A stretch of 64,000 bases of DNA. Origin: UBA8437 sp964646205 (GTDB lineage: Bacteria; Planctomycetota; Planctomycetia; Planctomycetales; Planctomycetaceae). The stretch lies in assembly GCA_964646205.1 (NCBI GenBank), contig CAZYAZ010000012.1, forward strand, positions 1-64,000, in the 5' to 3' direction. A model generated the notes under the pieces. That model did not search any database and was not told the origin of the DNA. It saw only the letters and a list, made by a program, of their open reading frames with translations. How positions within the stretch are numbered: position 1 is the stretch's first letter; the number at the start of each line of letters is the position of its first letter. The translations under genes were made by a program, and so were the position numbers. Below, one piece after another: positions 1-7,384 of this stretch.

Positions 1-2764
1 CCCGGTCCCAGTAGCTCTCGGGGTGGCCCAGGAATCCCTTGCCCTCGCTGTACTTGCGCCACAGTTCCTCGCCGTTTTTGCCGCGGTAGGCGACCATGCC
101 CTTCTTGTTCGAGGCCATCAGGACGTCGTGTTCGGTCGAGTAGTTCATCCAGGTGACGACCAGGTCGGTGGTGTATTTCCATTTTGGTTTGCCGGTCTTG
201 AGGTCAAACGCCTTGAGGTACCGGACGGGATCGGACTTGGGAACCAGGCCCCGGCGGGCCCAGTCCTTGAAGAGCCCTTCGAAGATGCCGTCGAGGCAAT
301 AAAGAGTGTTCTTGCTGACGGCCACCAGCGGGATTGTCATCTCGGCGGTGTGTTTCCAGATCAGCTTGCCGGTTTGTCGGTCCAGCACCTGCAATTCGGC
401 AGGAACAGTTCCGCGTTTGCCCTGTTTGCGGTGGACGGTCCCGATCAGCAGATCGCCCTGGACGCGGATGCGGCCCCAGGTGTCACCGGCCATCGGTGGC
501 GCGAAGACGGCCAGTTGCTTGCCGTTGGCCGGGTCGATTTTCAGGATGCGGCCCTTGTGGACCAGGTAGATGCCGTCGTGGACAGCCAGGAAATGGAATC
601 CGGCCAGGACTTTTTCAAAGTCGTTGCCACGTCGTCCGGCCCGATAAATTTCGTCGTCGACCAGTGGCACCTGCCAGAGGATCCGGCCGGTGTAGACATC
701 GACAGCCGACAACTTGCCAGGTCCCTGGAGGATCATGCGACCATCGATGACGGCCATGCTCGGACCCCAGAAGTGTCGGTTGTAGAACAGGCTGCCATCC
801 GAGGCGGGGCCACCGAACCACAACACGCCCAGCGGGGCACGGACCAGTTGATCCTGTGACATCAGCGAGTTGGACGGGTCGCCGTACTCGTGGGTCCAGT
901 CGGCGGACCCCGGCAGGGCGCCCTCGCGTCGGACCACGGCCAGTCCATCGGCGACCTGGGCCCGGGCCCCGGGCAGTTTCATCGTGGTCACTTCCTGGAT
1001 GAACCCCGTGGCCCCGTCGTCTCCGGGGATTGTCATCGCCAGGGTGCCGCCGTAGGGACGGAGGCAGCCAAAGGCGAGCCGGGCCAGTTTCGGGCCGTTG
1101 TCGGGACCACCGGCCCATTCGAGCGATTCGGTGGTGACCACGTTGGCGATGTAGGGGGGCAGACCGCAGGTCAGTGGGTCGGCGGCCATGGCCGCAACCC
1201 GGTGACCGTAGAGACCGGCTCGATCGAGCCGCCGCCGGAGCGCGGCGATGCGGGCCTTGTCGGGATCGACACAGATCAGCCGCAACCGGCTTTGCCGAAC
1301 CAGTGCCTCGATCAGGGATCCGTCGTTGATTCCCAGTACCAACCCGTAGCCGTCACTCGAGCCCGCGGCCTTCAGGATTTTCGCCGCCCGTTGCCTGGGA
1401 AGATCCTGTGATCCGGCCAGTTTTTCAGTCACATCACCGGGGCCTGCCTCGGCGGCGTAACACAACAACTGTCCCTGGCGGGTCGTGACAAACAGCCGGC
1501 CATCGGCGGCGATCTGTGAACCGATTGTTCCCTTGATGGTCGTTTTCCAGCTGACGCGTCCCGCCGTGCCGGCAGCCGCGGGCGGTTCGACGGCGAACAG
1601 CACCGAACCCTGGTGTCCGTAGAGCCGGCCACCGGCGGCCAGGTCAATCGACAGCGGATTGGCGGCCAGGAACTTCTTGTAGGCGTCGCCGGTTGGCACC
1701 TTTTGTACGGTCGAATTCGGAACCGCCCACAGCTTGGGCAAAATGGTCTTGGTGACCTGCTTGCCTCGGCGATCCTTGGAGGTCACCTTCTTGGGGTTCT
1801 CCAGGTCATAGGCCACCACCTGCCCGGCCTCACCAACGTATGCCGTGGTGGGCGTGGTGACCGGCTTGTGGTTGCGGGTTCCCAGCGTGGTCTTGGTGGC
1901 GGTGTCGTACGCGATCGAGCCGTGGAACAGCCAGCGACCCTCGGCGACCACGTGGTAGTTGGTGGTGTTGGAGGTGCTGTAGCTGTGAGAACGGAACTGG
2001 TTGGTCTTGAGGTCCAGGCAAGCGGCGACGGCACGTCCACAGGGGATGTAGAGTTTCTGATCGGAGAGGGCCAGGTAGCCCTGGGGTGTGAGATCCTTGA
2101 GCGTACGAACAGCGTGCTGGGGTCCGATGGCCGCGGGACCGGAGAGTTCGGATGGTTGGCCGGTGGCGAGGTCGATGGCGCAAAGGAAGGCGCCTTCGAA
2201 TGGCCAGACTCCCGCAGTGAAGCGGATGAGATGGCCATCGAGCACCGGGCCACCCCGGACGGGCCAGACCGAAATCAACCGGTCATTGCCCAGCTCTTTG
2301 CGGTTGGCGGGAGCGGCTCGGATTGTCCTGTGGGCCTTGCCGGTGGCGGCCTCGAGGGCGTTGACGCAGCCGTCGTCGGAGCCGAAAACGACTTTGCCGT
2401 CGGCCACGACCGGTGCAAATCTCACCGGGCCATCCGCGAAGACTCGCCATTTTTTCTGGCCGGTCCGCGTGTCGTAGGCAGTGACGCTGTCGGTGCGGGT
2501 CGACGAGAGAAAGAGCGTGCGTCCGACGACAACCGGTTCCGGGACGAAGTCGAATCCGATCCGTGGATCTTCCGGCCACGCCGGTTGTGGCTCGGCCAGT
2601 TGTCGACTCCACGCCAACTTCAGCGCCTTGGGCAGTGTTTCGGTGGTCGTGCCCGAACGGCCCGGATCGTGTCGCCATGTGGGCCAGTCGGCGGCGGTCA
2701 ACGGGTTTGCGGTGAGCAGCACCAGGCACAGTGACAGCAGCGAAAAGCGAGAGATGGCCGTCAT
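1..2764 (-). CDS. PQQ-like beta-propeller protein with inserted methyltransferase-like domain (partial)
   Basis: The reading frame is open from ATG at 2764 to the window edge, giving 921 residues with the C-terminus missing. It starts with a Sec-type signal peptide (hydrophobic run SLLSLCLVLLTANPLTA) followed by ADWPTWRHDPGRSG, typical of secreted planctomycete PQQ-like propellers. Blade motifs with the AYDTRTGQKKW and LDRQTGKLIWKH pattern occur near residues 80-320 and again after about 640. Between them, at about residues 455-590, lies a Rossmann-type stretch with a glycine-rich loop (LVLGINDGSLIEAL) and an acidic strand end (ICVDPD), as in SAM-dependent methyltransferases. The likely location is periplasmic. 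PQQ or SAM binding is not shown by the sequence, and no substrate can be named. The gene stands alone on the minus strand, divergent from the next block. Confidence 0.85.
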   Translation of the reverse strand, partial: MTAISRFSLLSLCLVLLTANPLTAADWPTWRHDPGRSGTTTETLPKALKLAWSRQLAEPQPAWPEDPRIGFDFVPEPVVVGRTLFLSSTRTDSVTAYDTRTGQKKWRVFADGPVRFAPVVADGKVVFGSDDGCVNALEAATGKAHRTIRAAPANRKELGNDRLISVWPVRGGPVLDGHLIRFTAGVWPFEGAFLCAIDLATGQPSELSGPAAIGPQHAVRTLKDLTPQGYLALSDQKLYIPCGRAVAACLDLKTNQFRSHSYSTSNTTNYHVVAEGRWLFHGSIAYDTATKTTLGTRNHKPVTTPTTAYVGEAGQVVAYDLENPKKVTSKDRRGKQVTKTILPKLWAVPNSTVQKVPTGDAYKKFLAANPLSIDLAAGGRLYGHQGSVLFAVEPPAAAGTAGRVSWKTTIKGTIGSQIAADGRLFVTTRQGQLLCYAAEAGPGDVTEKLAGSQDLPRQRAAKILKAAGSSDGYGLVLGINDGSLIEALVRQSRLRLICVDPDKARIAALRRRLDRAGLYGHRVAAMAADPLTCGLPPYIANVVTTESLEWAGGPDNGPKLARLAFGCLRPYGGTLAMTIPGDDGATGFIQEVTTMKLPGARAQVADGLAVVRREGALPGSADWTHEYGDPSNSLMSQDQLVRAPLGVLWFGGPASDGSLFYNRHFWGPSMAVIDGRMILQGPGKLSAVDVYTGRILWQVPLVDDEIYRAGRRGNDFEKVLAGFHFLAVHDGIYLVHKGRILKIDPANGKQLAVFAPPMAGDTWGRIRVQGDLLIGTVHRKQGKRGTVPAELQVLDRQTGKLIWKHTAEMTIPLVAVSKNTLYCLDGIFEGLFKDWARRGLVPKSDPVRYLKAFDLKTGKPKWKYTTDLVVTWMNYSTEHDVLMASNKKGMVAYRGKNGEELWRKYSEGKGFLGHPESYWDR

Positions 2765-2952
2765 GAGTTGAGTCCTTCCCGGTTGGGTTCCGGCGTACGG
2801 CGGCTGGGTGTAGTCGAGTGTTTCTACGAGTGCCGCGCCCTCGATTGTCAGCATGCGACAACGGCATGTCAAACCGAAGGCACCTCTTGGAGAAACGAGC
2901 CTCTGGTCACCGGTTGAAGTGGTGTCCTATGATCAGGTTGATGATTGGTCCT

Positions 2953-3444
2953 ATGCGATCTCATGTCGTTCGTCTTTCGACGCTGGTGCCCCTGGGTTTG
3001 CTCGTCCTGGCCCACGGTGGTTGTGGGCGGCAGTCGCCAATGGCGTGGCCCGAATCGGTGGTCGGGCGGGTGTGTTCGGTTGAAGTGACCGGCAGTCGCT
3101 TCGAATGGAGTTTCCGTTACCCGGGCGGCGATGGGCGTTTTGGGACCGACGACGATTTGATCAGCAACCGGGATTTGCACCTGCCTCAAGGACGGACGGT
3201 GGACCTGAAGTTGACCAGCACGGACTTCATCTACACGTTGACATTGCCCGAACTGGAACTCGAGGAAATTGCGGTTCCCCAACTGGTGCACACGTTGCGG
3301 ATCGATACCGACCAGGTGGGCAACTACCGATTGCTGTCTGATCCGATGTGTGCCGTCCGGTTTTCTCATGACAAGGAAATGGGGCGGGTCCGGATCGAGG
3401 AGACATCGGCGTTTCGGGGTTGGCTGGCGACGTTGGTGAAATGA
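2953..3444 (+). CDS. Cytochrome c oxidase subunit II-like lipoprotein with degenerate CuA site
   Basis: The product is 163 aa from ATG 2953; in-frame ATGs at 2929 and 2941 are alternatives. The start gives a lipoprotein-like signal ending AHGGC. The rest resembles the periplasmic cupredoxin domain of COX subunit II: SRFEWSFRYPGGDGRFGTDDDL, the LHLPQGRTVDLKLTSTDFIYTLTLPEL segment in two parts, and a final CuA-like stretch. The binuclear copper ligands are mostly lost. The His of the usual VIHSF motif is Tyr (FIYTL), and the C-x3-C-x3-H-x2-M motif is reduced to S-D-P-M-C with a displaced H and M. A functional CuA centre is therefore unlikely, though mononuclear metal binding is possible. Its stop overlaps the next start as ATGA (3441-3444), indicating translational coupling. 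A SCO-domain gene follows two genes downstream, in keeping with a copper theme. Confidence 0.7.
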   Translation: MRSHVVRLSTLVPLGLLVLAHGGCGRQSPMAWPESVVGRVCSVEVTGSRFEWSFRYPGGDGRFGTDDDLISNRDLHLPQGRTVDLKLTSTDFIYTLTLPELELEEIAVPQLVHTLRIDTDQVGNYRLLSDPMCAVRFSHDKEMGRVRIEETSAFRGWLATLVK

Positions 3445-4679
3445 TGCAGGAAACGGGACATCATCTCAGGCGGCGGACAGTACTTGGCCACGCCGTGGCG
3501 TGTCTGGGGTACTGGGCGACCGGGTGTGGTGGAGAACAGAACGGTGGCCCGACACCCGGGGGTGAGGCCGGTGGGCCGGGTGCGGACGGGGCCTGGCATG
3601 TTCACCCCGGCGAGTCGATCCAGGCGGCGCTCGACGCAGCAGCGGTTGCGACCGGTGGTCGTCGCGTGGTGGTTCATGCCGGAACGTATCGGCCGGAGCA
3701 ACCCGGCCAGGCGCTGATCTGGTTGCATCGGCAGCACGATGGAATCACGCTGGAGGCGGATGGAACAGTGGTGCTGACGGCTGCCAACGGCGAGATTGCC
3801 GATCGCGACGCTTCAAGTTTTCCCGCGGTGGTCAATCACGTTGTCTATTTTGGTGATGGGATTTCAGCCCGGACTGTCTTCCGGGGCTTCACCATCACCG
3901 GGGCGAACCGTTTCGAGACCCGCGAGGATGACCCGGGACCCATCGAGCCGAATCGACCGGAACTGGGCAAGCAGAACCTGTTGTTCTTTTATTGTGACGG
4001 CGGTGGGATCAAGATCTTTGGTCGCAGTTACCCGAGGATCGAGAATGTCGAGGTGACCGGCAACGTGGCGAATCCGTGTGGGGGTGGCATCTCGATCCAG
4101 CACCTCGGTTTTCAGCAGGACGCGGTACGAATCACCGACTCGGTTTTTCGTGTCAACCGTTGCCAGGTGACCGGTTCGGCGATCGACGTGCTGCCGGGCA
4201 GTCGGGCTGAGATCACCAACTGCCTGTTCACCGGCAACGTGGCCACCACCGGTCCCGCCACGGTCAGTCCCCCTGGTGAACTCTACAATGCCCGGCACGG
4301 TTCCGGCGCCTTGACGGTTTTTCCGGGTTCGCAGGTGCGAGTGACCGGGTGCACGCTGACGGACAACTGGAACGGGGTCGATGACAAGGGGGCCGGGAAT
4401 CACTACACCCGAACAATTTTCTGGCAGAACACGCACTCCGGCGGCACGGCACCGGAGGGCCGTTACGAACTGGACATTGTCGATGCCAAGAACGTCCGCG
4501 GGTGTTTTGTCGGTGGTGCCACGCAGGATCTTCGAGGAACGATCGATCCCAAAACGAACACCCTGGACGCACCCGATCCCGAGTTTGATGAGTGGTTTGG
4601 TCCGCGTTGTCCGGCTTATGAGGGGGTTGGCTATCGTCGCGTTGGCAAACCCGTCGTGCCTCCGTCGAAGGGACATTGA
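3441..4679 (+). CDS. Exported right-handed parallel beta-helix protein
   Basis: The product is 412 aa from ATG 3441 (a second ATG follows directly at 3444). The N-terminus has a short basic stretch (HLRRRTVLG), a hydrophobic run and GYWATGC, consistent with a Tat- or Sec-exported lipoprotein. After about residue 45, PGESIQAALDAAA and VVVHAGTYRPEQPG are the opening of the periplasmic copper-binding/pectate-lyase-like superfamily fold. Repeated strand-turn units (FRGFTITGAN, IENVEVTGNVANPCGGGISI, ITDSVFRVNRC, ITNCLFTGNVA, VTGCTLTDNWNGVDD) build the helix. No catalytic residues can be assigned, so carbohydrate binding or cleavage is only a family-level guess. It overlaps the upstream lipoprotein gene by 4 nt and is probably cotranscribed with it. 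Confidence 0.8.
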   Translation: MMQETGHHLRRRTVLGHAVACLGYWATGCGGEQNGGPTPGGEAGGPGADGAWHVHPGESIQAALDAAAVATGGRRVVVHAGTYRPEQPGQALIWLHRQHDGITLEADGTVVLTAANGEIADRDASSFPAVVNHVVYFGDGISARTVFRGFTITGANRFETREDDPGPIEPNRPELGKQNLLFFYCDGGGIKIFGRSYPRIENVEVTGNVANPCGGGISIQHLGFQQDAVRITDSVFRVNRCQVTGSAIDVLPGSRAEITNCLFTGNVATTGPATVSPPGELYNARHGSGALTVFPGSQVRVTGCTLTDNWNGVDDKGAGNHYTRTIFWQNTHSGGTAPEGRYELDIVDAKNVRGCFVGGATQDLRGTIDPKTNTLDAPDPEFDEWFGPRCPAYEGVGYRRVGKPVVPPSKGH

Positions 4680-4774
4680 CACCGCCTGTTCCAACGATTC
4701 AAGTCGAACGATCGGGCTTGTGGTGAGCCCTGCCTCGTGAAGAAACCGGTGTCCCACGCTCGAGTGGACTGATC

Positions 4775-7384
4775 ATGAGATTTCCCCGCCGCAGCGGTTG
4801 GCTGGCCCTGGTGACGGCCGTGTTGCTTGTCGCCTGTGGCTGTCCGGACGATCCAGCGCCGGGCCCGTCTCCCGACCCGAAATCCGGCAAGGACAGTGAG
4901 ACGACCACGGGCGACGTCGACAACGCCAGGCCGACGCGGACCCTGTTGACGCTCGATTTGCCGTTGCCCGAGTTTCGGCTGATCGACAGCACGGGCCAGG
5001 AGTTTGGCAGTCGCGAACTGGCCGGCCACCCCTACGTTGTGAATTTCATCTTCACCAGGTGCCAGTTGACCTGCCCCGAGCAGACCCGCCGGATGGCCGA
5101 ATTCCAGAAACGGGTGGCCCGGAAGATTGAAGACCAGCATGGTTCCGACGAGCGGGGTGGCCCCAAGCATTTTCTCTGGGACCAATTGCACCTGGTCAGT
5201 GTCTCGGTGGATCCCGAAAACGACACGCCCGAGGCGTTGTCTCGTTACGCCGACAACTACGGTGCCAGGCTGGACAACTGGAGTTTCCTGACCGGGAAGA
5301 AGTCCGATATTTTTTCGCTGGTGACCGGGGGCTTCCGGTTGCCGGTAGCCGAGGTCGGCAAGGACCAGCCGATTGTCCACACGGTCAAGGTCGCCCTGGT
5401 GGATCATCGCGGCCATCTCCGGGGCGTCTTCAACGGGATGAAGGACGAGGGTGGACAGAAGTTGATGCGGGCCATCGGCGAGGTGCTCAACGAACGTGTC
5501 GCCATTCCTCCACAGATTGTCTCACCCGAATGGCTTGATCAGCGAGCGGCAACACAGAAAGCGGCGGCGAAGCAGTGGAAGGTGTTTCACGACTTTGCGT
5601 TGACCGATCGTCAGCCCACCAGCGGCATCGATTTTCGTCACCGCGTGGTTGATGATGCCGGCCGGACCTACAAGGCGGTGCATTATGACCATGGCAACGG
5701 CGTGGCGGTCGCCGATGTGGATGGTGATGGGCGGCTGGACCTCTACTTCTCCAACCAGGTTGGGAGCAACCGTCTGTATCGCAACACCCAGGACGGCGTG
5801 TTCGAGGACATCACCGATGCGGCCGGGGTGGCGGTTTCGGCGCCCACCGGTGTGACCGCATCATTCGCCGATGTCGACAACGACGGCGACGCCGACCTCT
5901 ATGTCACCAATGTGCGCACCGGCAACAAGCTGTTTCTCAACGATGGCAAGGCGCGGTTCACCGATGTCTCGGTGGGTTCGGGCCTGGCCCACAAGGGGCA
6001 CAGTTCCTCGGCCGTCTTCTTCGATTACGACCGTGACGGGTTGCTGGACCTGTTCCTGTGCAACGTCGGTCAGTACACGCACGAAAAAATGAGAGATGTG
6101 GGTAGAGACGCAACCGATGAGGCTCGTGAAAAGCCAGGCCAGGCGGAGGCGTTCCGGTTCTTTGACGGGATGGCCGACGCATTTGCCGGACACCTGCACA
6201 GTGGACGGACAGAACGAAGCCTTTTGTTCCACAACGAGGGAGGTGGTCGGTTCGCCGATGTGACCCGGGAGATGGGTTTGATCGATGAGAGTTGGACCGG
6301 GGCGGCCAGCCCGATCGATGCCAACAATGACGGCTGGATTGATCTCTACGTCCTGAACATGCAGGGCAACGACGAGTACTACCAGAACGAGGGTGGAAAG
6401 AGATTCACGAAAAAAAGCCGCCAGTTGTTTCCCAAGACCTCGTGGGGGGCGATGGGGATCAAGGTCTTTGACTTCGACAACGACGGACGGCTGGATATCT
6501 ACATCACCGACATGCATTCGGACATGGGCGGTGACCGCGTCAAGTTCCTGCGTGCCAATGTCACCGAGACCGAGGAGCAGAAGAAATCGCCCCGGCCGTT
6601 TGCCGAGAGCATCCTGAAGACCGACGGGGCCAGCCTGTTCGGCAACAGTTTTTTTCGGCGGACCGGACCGGATCAGTTCGAGGAGATCTCGGATCGGATT
6701 GGAGCCGAGACGTACTGGCCGTGGGGGATCTCGGTCGGTGATCTCAATGCGGACGGTTACCAGGACGTGTTTGTTGCCTCGAGCATGAATTTTCCCTGGC
6801 GGTACCATCCCAATCACGTGCTGCTCAACGACGGTGGCAAGCGGTTCCTGCTGAGTGAATTCGTGTTGGGTGTCGAGCCACGTCGTGGCGGCCGGACGTC
6901 GGTGCCCTGGCACCAGTTGGACGCTGATGGACGGGACCAGGATCACGATTTTTGTGAAGGCCGGAAGGGCCTGTTCACGATGCACGGTGCGTTGGGAAGT
7001 CGGTCGAGCGTGATCCTGGATCTGGAAGGGGACGGCGATCTGGATATTGTCACCAACGACTTCAACACCGAGCCGCTGGTGCTGGTCAGCGACCTGTCCG
7101 ATCGAAAGCCCGTGAAGTCGATCCAGGTCCGGCTGGTGGGCGTGGATTCCAATCGTGACGGGCTGGGATCACGCGTCGTCGTCTACGCGGGTGGCAAGAC
7201 ATTTGTCCAGGTACACGACGGACAAAGCGGTTACCTGTCCCAGAGTCGCATGCCGTTGTATTTCGGGTTGGGGTCGGCCGAGTCGGTCGACAAGATCGAG
7301 GTGACCTGGCCGACGGGGAAAACACAGGTTCACCCGGGGCCGATTCCAGCCACGGGCACCGTGGTGATCGAGGAAGCCGGGTAG
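4775..7384 (+). CDS. SCO1/SenC domain fused to FG-GAP repeats and ASPIC/UnbV domain
   Basis: 869 aa. The N-terminus is a lipoprotein signal with lipobox LVAC near residue 21. Residues about 60-240 form a SCO1/SenC thioredoxin-like domain with the copper motif C96-x3-C100 (TRCQLTCP) and the conserved His at 202 (IVHTVKVALVD). In known SCO proteins these residues bind copper for CuA assembly or act as a thiol reductase. Residues about 265-720 contain FG-GAP/VCBS repeats with calcium-loop motifs such as DVDGDGRLDLYFSN and DFDNDGRLDIYITD, a likely beta-propeller. The C-terminus (about 785-860) is ASPIC/UnbV (LGSRVVVYAGGKTFVQVHDGQSGY in two parts). The stop codon abuts the GTG of the next gene with no spacer, so the two are surely cotranscribed. 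The SCO-CRTAC1 fusion is an uncommon arrangement. Confidence 0.88.
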   Translation: MRFPRRSGWLALVTAVLLVACGCPDDPAPGPSPDPKSGKDSETTTGDVDNARPTRTLLTLDLPLPEFRLIDSTGQEFGSRELAGHPYVVNFIFTRCQLTCPEQTRRMAEFQKRVARKIEDQHGSDERGGPKHFLWDQLHLVSVSVDPENDTPEALSRYADNYGARLDNWSFLTGKKSDIFSLVTGGFRLPVAEVGKDQPIVHTVKVALVDHRGHLRGVFNGMKDEGGQKLMRAIGEVLNERVAIPPQIVSPEWLDQRAATQKAAAKQWKVFHDFALTDRQPTSGIDFRHRVVDDAGRTYKAVHYDHGNGVAVADVDGDGRLDLYFSNQVGSNRLYRNTQDGVFEDITDAAGVAVSAPTGVTASFADVDNDGDADLYVTNVRTGNKLFLNDGKARFTDVSVGSGLAHKGHSSSAVFFDYDRDGLLDLFLCNVGQYTHEKMRDVGRDATDEAREKPGQAEAFRFFDGMADAFAGHLHSGRTERSLLFHNEGGGRFADVTREMGLIDESWTGAASPIDANNDGWIDLYVLNMQGNDEYYQNEGGKRFTKKSRQLFPKTSWGAMGIKVFDFDNDGRLDIYITDMHSDMGGDRVKFLRANVTETEEQKKSPRPFAESILKTDGASLFGNSFFRRTGPDQFEEISDRIGAETYWPWGISVGDLNADGYQDVFVASSMNFPWRYHPNHVLLNDGGKRFLLSEFVLGVEPRRGGRTSVPWHQLDADGRDQDHDFCEGRKGLFTMHGALGSRSSVILDLEGDGDLDIVTNDFNTEPLVLVSDLSDRKPVKSIQVRLVGVDSNRDGLGSRVVVYAGGKTFVQVHDGQSGYLSQSRMPLYFGLGSAESVDKIEVTWPTGKTQVHPGPIPATGTVVIEEAG

